Below, piece by piece: positions 8,795 through 17,513 of a DNA stretch of 64,000 bases; position 1 is the first letter of the stretch; each line of letters opens with the position of its first letter. Location: assembly GCF_048320135.1 (NCBI RefSeq), contig NZ_CP182947.1, positions 1,674,001 through 1,738,000 of the forward strand. Direction: 5' to 3'. The position numbers were made by a program, and so were the translations under genes. Below the pieces are notes generated by a model. That model was not told where the DNA came from. It worked only from the letters and a program-made list of their open reading frames with translations, and ran no database searches. The DNA comes from Ideonella_A sakaiensis_A (GTDB lineage: Bacteria; Pseudomonadota; Gammaproteobacteria; Burkholderiales; Burkholderiaceae_C).

Positions 8795-9337
8795 TCAAAA
8801 ACTCGAGCCGGGCTGCTGCAGGAATTCGATTTCCTCCGGCGTCGATGGCCGGCCGAGGATGGCATTGCGGTGCGGATAACGGCCGAAGCGCTCGATGATC
8901 TCGCGATGGCGGCGCGCCGAATCGAGGTTGTCGGCGCGGCCGAGCGTCTCGAACAGGCCGAGGCCGATCGCGTGGATTGCCGCCGATTCGCTGTGCATGA
9001 ACGGCATGTAGAGAAAGCTGCGCTCGGCTTCGTCCAGCTCACCGTCGGCGCCGGCTTCGACCGCCGTCTGCGCCAGCGCCAGTGCCAGCGGGTCGCTGGC
9101 AAAGGCCTGCGGCTGGCCGCGGAACATGTTGCGTGAAAACTGGTCGAGCACGATCACCTCGGCCAGCCGGCCGCGCGGGCTGGCGCGCCAGCCGAACAGC
9201 TCGCAGGCCGCGGCGCGGCGCTGCAGTGGTGCAAATCGCTCGACGATTTGCCGGTCGACGGCGTCGTCCTTTTTCCACCACTGCGCCGGCGCCAGTTCGT
9301 CGAACCAGAAATGCAGCACCTCGTCAATCGGATCCAT
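8795..9337 (-). CDS. DUF924 family protein
   Basis: A 180-residue all-helical cytoplasmic protein of the DUF924 family. Family hallmarks visible are the N-terminal VLHFWFDELAPAQWWKKDD, the central VIVLDQFSRNMFRGQPQAFA, the FLYMPFMHSES segment and the C-terminal FGRYPHRNAILGRPSTPEE. The fold is TPR-like and no biochemical function is established to my knowledge. The ATG at 9335-9337 gives the standard N-terminus; an 89-codon upstream extension is possible but shows no family similarity. It is transcribed divergently from rdgC with 116 bp between them. Confidence 0.87.
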   Translation of the reverse strand: MDPIDEVLHFWFDELAPAQWWKKDDAVDRQIVERFAPLQRRAAACELFGWRASPRGRLAEVIVLDQFSRNMFRGQPQAFASDPLALALAQTAVEAGADGELDEAERSFLYMPFMHSESAAIHAIGLGLFETLGRADNLDSARRHREIIERFGRYPHRNAILGRPSTPEEIEFLQQPGSSF

Positions 9338-9453
9338 CGGCCGATTGTGCCCATTCCGGGCCCGGTGCCGGAAGCGGTCCGCTAGACTGCGCGTCCCCGC
9401 TGCGGCACATGCCTCGCCGCGACCACCCGAAGAGCACCACCGATTTTCCCCAG

Positions 9454-10392
9454 ATGCTGAAGAACATGACCGTCTACCGGATCGGATCCGGTTGGCAACC
9501 CGACCTTTCTGCCCTCGACGAGGCCTTGTCGAAACAGCGCTTCGTGCCCTGCAGCGCGACCCAGCCGGCGGCAATCGGCTGGGTCGAGCCGCGCGGCGAG
9601 GCAAACGGCCCGATGGTCGAGTCGGTCGCCGGGCAGTGGCTGCTGAAGCTGCAGATCGAGAAGAAGCTGCTGCCGTCGTCGGTCGTCAAGCGCCGCATCG
9701 ACGAACGCGCGAAGGCGATCGAGGAAGGGACGGGCCGCAAACCCGGCAAGCGCGAGCGCAGCGACCTGAAGGACGAGGTGGTGCTCGAGCTGCTGCCGAT
9801 GGCCTTTACGAAGCAGACGTCGACGCTGGTCTGGATCGATCCGAAACACCAGTTGCTGATCGTCGACGCCGGCAGCCAGACACGTGCCGACGAGGTCGTC
9901 AGCAGCCTCGTGAAGGTGGCGGACGGACTGTCGGTGATGTTGCTGCAGTCGACCGTCTCGCCGGCGGTCGCGATGGCCGGCTGGCTCGGCAGCGGAGAAG
10001 CGCCGGCCGGCTTCACGATCGACCGGGAATGCGAGCTGAAATCGGCCGACGAGATGAAATCGGTGGTCCGTTATGCGCGCCACGGCCTCGACGGCGACGA
10101 CGTGCGCCAGCACATCGGTGCAGGCAAGATGCCGACCCGGCTGGCGATGAGCTGGAACGACCGCGTCTCGTTCGTGCTGACCGACGGCCTGCAACTGAAG
10201 AAGATCGCCTTCCTCGACGGCGTCTTCGACGACAACAGCAGTCCGGACGACCGTTTCGAGGCCGATTCGGCGATCGCGACCGGCGAACTGCGGCAATTGA
10301 TTCCGGACCTGATCGACGCGCTCGGCGGCGAACTCGACGTGATGGCGGTGCAGCCGGTGGTCGTCGAGCCGCAGCCGCTGCTTGCCGCCTGA
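9454..10392 (+). CDS. rdgC: Recombination-associated protein RdgC
   Basis: A nucleoid-associated, ring-forming double-stranded DNA-binding protein that modulates RecA activity. The protein has 312 residues (E. coli 303). It starts MLKNMTVYRIGSGW and carries the family segments KQRFVPCSATQPAAIGWVEP, LPSSVVKRRIDERAKAIEE and GRKPGKRERSDLKDEV. The C-terminal half has TRLAMSWNDRVSFVLTDGLQ and KKIAFLDGVFDD. The ATG at 9454 was chosen because it begins exactly at the family N-terminus. A flavin-reductase-like gene starts 32 bp downstream, so the two may be co-transcribed. Confidence 0.94.
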   Translation: MLKNMTVYRIGSGWQPDLSALDEALSKQRFVPCSATQPAAIGWVEPRGEANGPMVESVAGQWLLKLQIEKKLLPSSVVKRRIDERAKAIEEGTGRKPGKRERSDLKDEVVLELLPMAFTKQTSTLVWIDPKHQLLIVDAGSQTRADEVVSSLVKVADGLSVMLLQSTVSPAVAMAGWLGSGEAPAGFTIDRECELKSADEMKSVVRYARHGLDGDDVRQHIGAGKMPTRLAMSWNDRVSFVLTDGLQLKKIAFLDGVFDDNSSPDDRFEADSAIATGELRQLIPDLIDALGGELDVMAVQPVVVEPQPLLAA

Positions 10393-10423
10393 CCCGCTGT
10401 TGCCGCGACCGATAATCGGGCCG

Positions 10424-11071
10424 ATGGACGAATCCGGCGACAGCGGCTTTCATTTCTACGAACCGGCGCAGGGCCACGGCCTGCCGCACGATCCCTTCAA
10501 TTCGATCGTCGGCCCGCGGCCGATCGGCTGGATCTCGTCGCGCGCTGCCGACGGCACGCTGAACCTCGCGCCGTACAGCTTTTTCAACGGCTTCAACTAC
10601 ACGCCGCCGATCGTCGGCTTCGCCAGCATCGGCGCGAAGGACACGCTGGCCAATGTGCGCGCCGGCGGCGAATTCGGCTGGAATCTCGCGACCCGGCCGC
10701 TGGCCGACGCGATGAATGCGAGTTGTGCCATGGTGCCGCCGGAGATCGACGAATTCGAGCTCGCCGGACTGACGCCGGTCGCATCCCGGGTGATCGGCGT
10801 GCCCCGCGTCGCCGAAAGCCCGGTCTCGTTCGAATGCCGACTCACGCAGATCGTGCAGTTGCAGCGCGCCGACGGCGTCGCGGTCGAGACCTGGCTTGTG
10901 CTTGGCGAGGTGGTCGGCGTGCACATTGCACGCCAGTTGCTGCGCGATGGCATCTACCAGACCGCCGACGCCCGACCGATCCTGCGCGCTGGCGGGCCGG
11001 CCGACTATTTCGAGCTGGGTGAGAAATTCCAGATGCGGCGGCCAAAGGCGGCTCCCCCCCGGAGCGCCTGA
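10424..11071 (+). CDS. Flavin reductase-like domain flavoprotein
   Basis: A 215-residue FMN-binding split-barrel protein of the flavin reductase-like superfamily. The family pattern is clear: IVGPRPIGWISSRAADGTLN, then APYSFFNGFNYTPPIVGFAS, then KDTLANVRAGGEFGWNLATR with the Asn-Val pair typical of flavin contacts. The physiological substrate cannot be assigned; members include reductase partners of monooxygenases and stand-alone oxidoreductases. The adjacent downstream gene encodes another flavin-dependent enzyme, so a joint redox role is possible. The start ATG at 10424 fits the family N-terminus. Confidence 0.85.
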   Translation: MDESGDSGFHFYEPAQGHGLPHDPFNSIVGPRPIGWISSRAADGTLNLAPYSFFNGFNYTPPIVGFASIGAKDTLANVRAGGEFGWNLATRPLADAMNASCAMVPPEIDEFELAGLTPVASRVIGVPRVAESPVSFECRLTQIVQLQRADGVAVETWLVLGEVVGVHIARQLLRDGIYQTADARPILRAGGPADYFELGEKFQMRRPKAAPPRSA

Positions 11072-11122
11072 CGGGGAGACCTGGGGATTGCATTCGCACG
11101 CAGTTTCGATGACGCTGCGCCC

Positions 11123-12214
11123 ATGGTCGAATCCTTGCACCCGCTGCTGAAGACGAAATACCCGCTGATCCAGGCGCCGATGGCGGGGTCGCAGGGGGCG
11201 CGGCTGGCGGTGGCGGTGAGCGAGGCCGGCGCAATGGGCTCGCTGCCGTGTGCGATGTTGTCGCCGCAGGCGCTGCGCAGCGAGCTCGAGGTGCTGCGCA
11301 GCCAGACCAGCCGGCCGTGGAACCTCAACTTTTTCGCCCACAGCAATCCGCCGCCCGATCCGCAGCGTGAAGCGGCCTGGCGCGAGTTGCTCGCGCCTTA
11401 TCACCGCGAATTCGGCACCGAGCCGGCGCCGCCGGGCGGCGCGCGATCACCGTTCAGCGACGAACTTGCCGATATCGTCGAGGAAGGTGCGGAGCGCGGC
11501 CTGCCGGCGGTCGTCAGTTTCCATTTCGGCCTGCCCGAACCGCGGCTGCTGGCGCGGGTTCGGATCTGGGGGTCGAAGGTGATCGCATCGGCAACCACCG
11601 TCGCCGAAGCCCGCTGGCTCGAGGACCATGGCGTCGATGCGGTGATCGCCCAGGGGCTGGAGGCCGGCGGCCACCGAGGGCATTTTCTGCCGCATGCGAA
11701 AGGCGACGATCCGGCCGATCCGGCCGCGCTGCTTGGCCAGGCCGGCAGCTTCGCGCTGCTGCCGCAGATCGTCGATGCGGTGCTGGTGCCGGTGATTGCC
11801 GCCGGCGGCATCTGCACCGCGCAAGGCGTTGCCGCAGCGCGCGCGCTCGGCGCCAGCGCGGTGCAGATCGGCACCGCCTTCCTGCTCTGCCCGGAGGCCG
11901 ATACCTCGCCGTTGCACCGGGCAGCGCTGCGCGCGGCGCGCGACGACCGCGCCGGACGGCCGACCGCATTGACCAATTTGTTCACCGGCCGGCCGGCGCG
12001 CGGGCTGGTGAACCGGCTGATGGCCGAACTCGGGCCGATCAACGGCAACACACCGCCGTTCCCGCTGGCCGGCGCTGCGCTCGCACCACTGCGCGCCGAA
12101 GCGGAGCGCCGCGGCAACAGCGACTTTTCACCGTTGTGGGCAGGACAGAACGTCAGCGGCTGCAGCGAGGACGGTGCCGCCGAAGTCACACGCCGGCTGG
12201 CTGCCGGCTGGTGA
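11123..12214 (+). CDS. Nitronate monooxygenase family FMN oxidoreductase
   Basis: A 363-residue TIM-barrel FMN enzyme of the 2-nitropropane dioxygenase / nitronate monooxygenase family. Recognisable elements are KYPLIQAPMAGSQGARLAVA at the N-terminus, GVDAVIAQGLEAGGHRGHFL in the centre (the AGGHRG motif of class I enzymes), VIAAGGICTAQGVAAARALG and GASAVQIGTAFLLCPEA at the phosphate-binding end. It would oxidise alkyl nitronates or a related substrate with oxygen. It lies 51 bp after the flavin reductase-like gene on the same strand. Related proteins are also annotated as enoyl-ACP reductase II, but the GGHRG motif favours the nitronate branch. Confidence 0.87.
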   Translation: MVESLHPLLKTKYPLIQAPMAGSQGARLAVAVSEAGAMGSLPCAMLSPQALRSELEVLRSQTSRPWNLNFFAHSNPPPDPQREAAWRELLAPYHREFGTEPAPPGGARSPFSDELADIVEEGAERGLPAVVSFHFGLPEPRLLARVRIWGSKVIASATTVAEARWLEDHGVDAVIAQGLEAGGHRGHFLPHAKGDDPADPAALLGQAGSFALLPQIVDAVLVPVIAAGGICTAQGVAAARALGASAVQIGTAFLLCPEADTSPLHRAALRAARDDRAGRPTALTNLFTGRPARGLVNRLMAELGPINGNTPPFPLAGAALAPLRAEAERRGNSDFSPLWAGQNVSGCSEDGAAEVTRRLAAGW

Positions 12215-12343
12215 CGCAGGGGCGCCGACATCGCGGCGACGCGGCCACGTCCGACTCAAGCCGGCCGCCGGTCGGCCGATAGAGACTTGTCTCCTGGTGG
12301 CATGCCGATGCCACCACGACTTCGCAACAACGAAAGAGGTGCA

Positions 12344-13468
12344 ATGTCCTTTGTCGACCTGGCCGTCGTCCAGCAGCGTGTAACGGTGGGCATCCCGCTG
12401 CCGTTCGATGTTTATGACGCCGACGAGACGCTGTTGCTCGCCCGCGGCCATGTGCTCGAGACCGATGACCAGCTCGACCAGTTGCTGCAACGCGGCGCGC
12501 GGGTTGGCCTTGCCGATGCCGCGCCGACCGCGGCGACGGTGCAGGCGGCGCGCCCGGAAGAGTTGCCGGGGCTGCTGCGCTCGGCGATGGCGCTGGCCTG
12601 CGAAACGCTCGGCAAGGCACCGACCGAGGGTTATGAAGCGGTCGTTGACGCGGTCGCCGAGCCGCTGATGGCGATCGTCGAGGCCGACCCGGACCTGGCG
12701 ATCTTCCAGATCATCCGGCAGGAAGGCAATTACCTGACGCAATACGGCGTCACCCATTCGATCCATTGCGCATTCACCGCCTTCCTGGTCGCGACGCGTT
12801 TTGGCTGGAGCGAGGCCGACGTGCGGCGCGCATTCAATTCGGCATTGACGATGAATGTCTCGATGCTCGAACTGCAGGGCCAGCTCGCAATCCAGGGTTT
12901 TCCGATGACCGCGGCGCAGCGCGCGCTGATCGACAGCCACCCGCGGCGCAGCAGCCTGATGCTCGAAGCGGTCGGCATCTCCGACCTCGACTGGCTGGCA
13001 GCCGTGCGCCAGCACCACGATACCGAACCCTGCATCGATTCCTCGACGACGGTCAACGAGCTGGCATCGCTGCTGCGCAGCGCCGATACCTATACCGCGA
13101 AGCTGAGCCCGCGGCGCAACCGCGAGGCGCTCAGTGCCGACGTCGCGGCGCGGCTGATGTTTGCCGCCAATCGCGGCGATCCGGCGACCGCCGCGCTGGT
13201 CAAGGAATTCGGCCTGTATCCGCCAGGCTGCCATGTCCGGCTCACCTGCGGTGAAACCGGCATCGTCGTCCGCCGTGGCGAACTCGCGCACATCCCGTGG
13301 GTCGCGGTCACCAATGACGCGCATGGCCGCCCGTTGCCGGAGCCGATCCGCCGCAACACCGCACAACCGGATTACAAGGTCGCCGCGGTCGTCAGCAGCG
13401 GCCCGGCCCGGATGCGTTTTTCAGCCGAGACGCTGCAGCGCGTCGCCTGGGCGCCGAGCACTCACTGA
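12344..13468 (+). CDS. Degenerate HD-GYP domain protein
   Basis: A 374-residue cytoplasmic protein with an N-terminal domain like the DUF3391-type domain of HD-GYP proteins (IPLPFDVYDADETLLLARGH) and a central helical domain laid out like an HD-GYP phosphodiesterase. The first His is present (YGVTHSIHCAF), as is the later His pair (VRQHHDTEPC). The HDIGK signature is replaced by NSALTMNVSML, and no GYP motif is seen. It is therefore unlikely to hydrolyse cyclic di-GMP and may bind ligand or act as scaffold. The ATG at 12344 is preceded by a good ribosome-binding site (GAAAGAGG), which favours it over an in-frame ATG 19 codons upstream. The 3' end overlaps the convergent ahpF gene by 7 bp. Confidence 0.75.
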   Translation: MSFVDLAVVQQRVTVGIPLPFDVYDADETLLLARGHVLETDDQLDQLLQRGARVGLADAAPTAATVQAARPEELPGLLRSAMALACETLGKAPTEGYEAVVDAVAEPLMAIVEADPDLAIFQIIRQEGNYLTQYGVTHSIHCAFTAFLVATRFGWSEADVRRAFNSALTMNVSMLELQGQLAIQGFPMTAAQRALIDSHPRRSSLMLEAVGISDLDWLAAVRQHHDTEPCIDSSTTVNELASLLRSADTYTAKLSPRRNREALSADVAARLMFAANRGDPATAALVKEFGLYPPGCHVRLTCGETGIVVRRGELAHIPWVAVTNDAHGRPLPEPIRRNTAQPDYKVAAVVSSGPARMRFSAETLQRVAWAPSTH

Positions 13469-15039
13469 GCGGCGGCGACCGGCGCGCTGCGCATCAGGTG
13501 GTCGAAGGCGCCAAGCGCCGCCTTCGCACCATCGCCGGTTGCGATGATGATCTGCTTGAACGGCACCGTCGTCACGTCGCCGGCGGCAAAGACGCCGGGC
13601 AGCGAGGTCTGGCCCTTCGCGTCGACGATGATTTCGCCATGCCGCGACAGTTCAAGCGTGCCCTTCAGCCACTCGGTATTCGGCACCAGCCCGATCTGCA
13701 CGAAGACGCCTTCCAGCTCGAGATGCCGTGATTCGCCGCTGACGCGGTCGGTATAACTCAGCCCGTTGACGCGGTTGCCGTCGCCGGTGATCTCGGTCGT
13801 TTGCGCATTGGTGTGGATCTGCACGTTCGACAGGCTCTTCAGCTTGTTGACGAGCACCGCATCAGCACGCAACTGGTCGGCAAACTCGATCAGCGTCACG
13901 TGGCCGACGACATTGGCGAGGTCGATCGCCGCTTCGACGCCCGAATTGCCGCCGCCGATCACCGCGACGCGTTTGCCCTTGAACAGCGGGCCGTCGCAAT
14001 GCGGGCAATAGGCGACACCGTGGTTGCGGTACTGCTTCTCGCCCGGCACATTGACCTCGCGCCAGCGCGCACCGGTGCTGAGGATCACGGTGCGGCTCTT
14101 CAGCGAGCCGCCATTGGCGAGCCTGACCTCGACCAGGCCACCCGGCTCGGCGGCCGGAATCAGCTGCTCGGCGCGCTGCAGGTTCATCACGTCGACGTCG
14201 TAGGTCTTCACATGCGCCTCGAGCGCGGCTGCGAATTTCGGGCCGTCGGTCTCGAGCACCGAGATGTAGTTCTCGATCGCCAGCGTATCGAGCGTCTGGC
14301 CACCAAAACGTGCGGCGACGACGCCGGTGCGGATGCCCTTGCGCGCGGCATAGATCGCTGCCGCTGCACCGGCCGGGCCGCCACCGACGATCAGCATTTC
14401 GTACGGCGCCTTCGCGCTCAGCTTGCCGGCATCGCGCACCGCCGCGCCGGTATCGAGTTTCGCGACGATTTCCTCGACGCCCATGCGGCCGCTGCCGAAC
14501 ACCTGGCCATTCAGATAAACCGTCGGCACCGCCATGATCTCGCGCTGCTCGACCTCCTGCTGGAACAACGCGCCGTCGATCGTCGTGTTGCGGATGCGCG
14601 GATTGAGCACCGCCATCAGGTTCAGCGCCTGCACGACGTCCGGGCAGTTGTGGCAGCTCAGCGACATGTAGGTCTCGAACACGAAGTCGCCGTCGAGCGC
14701 CTGGATCTGCTCGATCAGCTCGGCCTCGATCTTCGGCGGATGACCACCAACCTGCAGCAGCGCCAGCACCAGTGACGTGAATTCGTGGCCGAGCGGAATC
14801 GCAGCAAATTCGATCCGCGGCGACGCGTCACCGGCACGCTGCAGCGCAAAACTCGGCTTGCGCTGCGCCTGGCCATCGCTGCGCAAGCTGATCAGCGGGC
14901 TCAGCCCGGCGATCTGTTCGAGCAGGCTGCGCATCTCGGCCGAAGCCTCACCGTCGTCGAGCGACGCGATGATGTCGAACGGCAGGCGAACCCGCTCCAG
15001 GTAGGCGGACAGTTGGGCGGTCAGGTTGGCGTCGAGCAT
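13462..15039 (-). CDS. ahpF: Alkyl hydroperoxide reductase subunit F
   Basis: A FAD-dependent NADH:peroxiredoxin disulfide reductase that recycles AhpC. The protein has 525 residues, the full family length. The N-terminal double thioredoxin-like domain carries the redox pair CHNCPD. The FAD-binding motif VGGGPAGAAAAIYAARKGI follows near residue 220, the second active-site pair is CPHCDGPLF, and the NADH-binding motif AVIGGGNSGVEAAIDLA comes after it. The C-terminal FAD segment is GVFAAGDVTTVPFKQI. It lies downstream of ahpC, separated by 162 bp that contain a hairpin followed by a T-run, suggesting partial transcriptional read-through. Confidence 0.97.
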   Translation of the reverse strand: MLDANLTAQLSAYLERVRLPFDIIASLDDGEASAEMRSLLEQIAGLSPLISLRSDGQAQRKPSFALQRAGDASPRIEFAAIPLGHEFTSLVLALLQVGGHPPKIEAELIEQIQALDGDFVFETYMSLSCHNCPDVVQALNLMAVLNPRIRNTTIDGALFQQEVEQREIMAVPTVYLNGQVFGSGRMGVEEIVAKLDTGAAVRDAGKLSAKAPYEMLIVGGGPAGAAAAIYAARKGIRTGVVAARFGGQTLDTLAIENYISVLETDGPKFAAALEAHVKTYDVDVMNLQRAEQLIPAAEPGGLVEVRLANGGSLKSRTVILSTGARWREVNVPGEKQYRNHGVAYCPHCDGPLFKGKRVAVIGGGNSGVEAAIDLANVVGHVTLIEFADQLRADAVLVNKLKSLSNVQIHTNAQTTEITGDGNRVNGLSYTDRVSGESRHLELEGVFVQIGLVPNTEWLKGTLELSRHGEIIVDAKGQTSLPGVFAAGDVTTVPFKQIIIATGDGAKAALGAFDHLMRSAPVAAAQ

Positions 15040-15131
15040 GGCGAGGGTCCTTTCGAGTTGTCGTCAGGAAAAAACGGGCGACAGCAGGCCGCGCCGCGCC
15101 GGATCCGGCAGCGGCGGGTCGTTTTCAATTA

Positions 15132-15186
15132 AAAAATGCCGAACCGCCTGACGCCCGCCGCTCGGTTGGCAGCGGGCCGGTTCGGC
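15132..15186 (-). terminator. Intrinsic terminator or attenuator between ahpC and ahpF
   Basis: Read on the minus strand, GCCGAACCG (complement of 15178-15186) pairs with CGGTTCGGC (complement of 15138-15146). A shorter inner stem (CCCGC/GCGGG) can form in the loop, and a run of six T follows. It lies just after ahpC and before ahpF, so it probably ends most ahpC transcripts and lets a fraction continue. Confidence 0.7.
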
Positions 15187-15201
15187 GTGGTCAGCGATCG
15201 A

Positions 15202-15765
15202 TCAGATCTTGCCGACGAGGTCGAGCGACGGGGTCAGCGTCTTCGCGCCCTGATCCCACTTGGCCGGGCAGACCTGGCCCGGGTTCTTCGCGACATATTG
15301 CGCGGCCTTCAGCTTGCGCAGCGTTTCCTTGACGTCACGCGCGATGCTGTTGTCGTGGATCTCGGCGGTCTTCACGACGCCGTCCGGGTTCACGACAAAG
15401 GTACCGCGCAGTGCCATGCCGTCTTCCGGAATGTGCACGCCGAACATGTTGGTCAGCACATGGGTCGGGTCGCCGACCAGCGGGAACTTCGCCTTGCCGA
15501 CTGCCGGCGAGGTTTCGTGCCAGACCTTGTGCGCGAAATGCGAGTCGGTCGTGACGATATAGACCTCGGACTCGAGCTTCTGGAACTCGGCGTAGTTGTC
15601 GGCCGCGTCTTCGACTTCGGTCGGGCAGTTGAACGTGAAAGCCGCCGGCATGAAGATCAGCACCGACCACTTGCCTTTCAGGCTCTGCTCGGTCACCTCG
15701 ACGAATTTGCCATTGTGGAAAGCCTGGGCCTTGAACGGTTGGACTTGGGTGTTGATCACGGACAT
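15202..15765 (-). CDS. ahpC: Peroxiredoxin AhpC
   Basis: A typical 2-Cys peroxiredoxin that reduces hydrogen peroxide and organic hydroperoxides, recycled by AhpF. The protein has 187 residues, as in E. coli. It starts MSVINTQVQPFKAQAFHNGK, has the peroxidatic Cys in FTFNCPTEVEDAADNY and the resolving Cys in NPGQVCPAKWDQG. The upstream 227 bp hold a plausible minus-strand promoter with a dyad. A terminator-like hairpin follows the stop codon, with ahpF beyond it. Confidence 0.97.
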   Translation of the reverse strand: MSVINTQVQPFKAQAFHNGKFVEVTEQSLKGKWSVLIFMPAAFTFNCPTEVEDAADNYAEFQKLESEVYIVTTDSHFAHKVWHETSPAVGKAKFPLVGDPTHVLTNMFGVHIPEDGMALRGTFVVNPDGVVKTAEIHDNSIARDVKETLRKLKAAQYVAKNPGQVCPAKWDQGAKTLTPSLDLVGKI

Positions 15766-15834
15766 GAAATCTCCTTGGTTTCGGTTTGCGTGTTGACCGC
15801 CCGGTAGAAGGCGATCAGGGTTTCTACGGACCAG

Positions 15835-15866
15835 ACTTTAGCGATTGCGATCCATTGATGCAATCG
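15835..15866 (-). promoter_or_regulatory. Candidate ahpC promoter with inverted repeat
   Basis: On the minus strand TTGCAT (complement of 15858-15863) and TAAAGT (complement of 15835-15840) are separated by exactly 17 bp, a plausible sigma-70 promoter pointing at ahpC. The perfect inverted repeat CGATTGC (15842-15848) / GCAATCG (15860-15866) with an 11-bp spacer overlaps the -35 element and spacer. A dyad at this place could bind a regulator. OxyR is the usual ahpC regulator, but the consensus ATAG/CTAT spacing is not obvious, so the factor is left open. Confidence 0.5.
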
Positions 15867-15992
15867 ACTGTGTCTTACAGTGCGATTGTACAAATCAATG
15901 ACCTTGATTTGCCGGCACTGAGACCGAGGGCAAACCGGCCGGCCCGAACCGGCTGATGACTGCTCGCGTTACCCTGTTGCAAGGGCAACGGC

Positions 15993-16313
15993 ATGAAGCG
16001 CTTCTTCCATTCCGTCACGCTGGCGGCAGCCGTTTTCAGCGGCGCTGCCGCATCGGCGCCGGCCATCGATCCGTTCGGTGGCCTCGGTTACCGCGAGCGG
16101 CTGTTGATCCATTTCGACCACCTGCCGGTACCCCGCCTCGAGGCCCAGGTGCTCGCCTGTGATCGCTCGTCCCGAATCCGGATGATGGGGTTCGAGGAAG
16201 GCGCGTTGTGCGCGATGGCATGGGACGCGCTGCTGAAACGCCACTTCGGCGGCGATGTCAATGCGTTGCTGGCGTGGTGGCGGACCGAAAGCCTCCGTAC
16301 CGGAGGCGACTGA
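15993..16313 (+). CDS. Small exported protein of unknown function
   Basis: This 106-residue protein is not recognised. It has a signal peptide (MKRFFHSVTLAAAVFSGAAA, residues 1-20, cleavage probably after ASA) and a short mature domain with two Cys residues, in VLACDRSS and ALCAMAWD, that could form a disulfide in the periplasm. The mature part is rich in Leu and Arg and ends with LLAWWRTESLRTGGD. Its stop is immediately followed by the end of the convergent phosphoesterase gene with no gap. Confidence 0.6.
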   Translation: MKRFFHSVTLAAAVFSGAAASAPAIDPFGGLGYRERLLIHFDHLPVPRLEAQVLACDRSSRIRMMGFEEGALCAMAWDALLKRHFGGDVNALLAWWRTESLRTGGD

Positions 16314-17288
16314 TCAGCGGTCGACGCCGTCGATCGGTCCGGCAACCCCGCCCTGCCCGCTGATGCGGCGCCAATACGAGTCGTGGGCGTCGCTGCCGGG
16401 CGGCCATGCGGCGCAGAAATCCCGCCGCCAGCGCGCATCGTCGTAGCCGATTGCCAGCAGATCGATGCAGATGCCGTCGGGTCGACACAATCCGGCGCGA
16501 CTTTGCCGGCCATCGATCGGCGCCGTGGTGGCAATTCGCGTCAGCAGGCCGGCCGCCTCGCCGGCCAGGTTCGGCATGCCGGCCGCGCCGTTGTTGACCA
16601 ATATCTGCTGCCCATTGCTGCCCCAGCGGTGCAGCACCGGCGAGCAGGTGTGTGTCGACGCGAAGACATCAACCTGCGCGGCGTCGAAATCCGCGGGCAG
16701 GCGCGCGCGGTGCGCCGGGTCCGCCAACGCTTCTGGCGCGAAGTCCCAGCCGGCCAGCGAATGGGCGTCGCCATGGACGACGCCGACCCGGCAGTTGCCG
16801 ACCAGCACCTTCAGCCACATCGGCAATCGCCGCAATTGTTCGCAACTGCCTGGAAAAGCCTGCGCAGTGGCCCTCAACCGCCGGATGATGCGGTTCGAGC
16901 GCTCGACGACGCCATCGCCAACCCAGTCCGGATAGCCACAACCACAGCCGGCCGAATCATCGGCCAGCGGATCGGCGATCTCGGTCTCGACATTGCCACG
17001 AATTGCGTCGAAGCGAGCCACTTCGCCGTTGATGCGCTCAAAAGACGACCGATCAACGTCGAACCAGTGGAAATCGCCGTTGAAGACGAGGCGCTTGTTC
17101 AGCGCAGGCTCGGCGTCGAACAGTTCGAGCACCGTATCCAGTGCCCGCACATTGCCGTACAGGCCACCGACGACGTACAAGGTGTCGCAGCTGAAGGCTG
17201 GCGGCTGCGCGGCCAGATCAGTGGGACGGTAGCGGTAATGAAGCGGGCATGCACGGCCTGCGACGGCGGAGCCGGTATCGAGAATCAT
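16314..17288 (-). CDS. Calcineurin-like metallophosphoesterase, variant active site
   Basis: A 324-residue protein with a metallophosphoesterase layout. The expected motif order is visible: LVFNGDFHWF (GD block), DAIRGNVETE (GN-H/E block), VGVVHGDAHS (HGD block) and FASTHTCSPVLHR (late His block). The first block, normally SDxHGN, reads VGGLYGNVRAL, so both the Asp and the His that bind the first metal are replaced by Gly and Tyr. The protein may use a different metal arrangement or be less active. A Cys cluster (GCGCG) near residue 140 is unusual. Some relatives act on nucleotides or protein phosphates; the substrate here is unknown. The start codon is the ATG at 17286-17288. Confidence 0.7.
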   Translation of the reverse strand: MILDTGSAVAGRACPLHYRYRPTDLAAQPPAFSCDTLYVVGGLYGNVRALDTVLELFDAEPALNKRLVFNGDFHWFDVDRSSFERINGEVARFDAIRGNVETEIADPLADDSAGCGCGYPDWVGDGVVERSNRIIRRLRATAQAFPGSCEQLRRLPMWLKVLVGNCRVGVVHGDAHSLAGWDFAPEALADPAHRARLPADFDAAQVDVFASTHTCSPVLHRWGSNGQQILVNNGAAGMPNLAGEAAGLLTRIATTAPIDGRQSRAGLCRPDGICIDLLAIGYDDARWRRDFCAAWPPGSDAHDSYWRRISGQGGVAGPIDGVDR

Positions 17289-17513
17289 GTTCTGGAGTAG
17301 TCCTGTCCGGCGGCAAATTCTGACATTCGACGAGCGCTGCTGGGAAGTTCACAGTTTCGCGAGCCGCTGCTCCTACCCCGAACAGGGGGGTCCATGCAAG
17401 TCGCGGTGTCACCAGGGCCGCGTCCCAATAGAACTACAGGCTTTGTCATGTCCGATCCAACACTTTTGCGCTGACGAATAAGCCGCTGCAAGCTCCCTGA
17501 GCCTGAACGATCG

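Noticed and set aside
17289..17513. Possible small gene or transposase remnant between the phosphoesterase and the toxin
   Set aside because: Short open frames on both strands have no recognisable motif and no inverted terminal repeats were found, so nothing could be supported.
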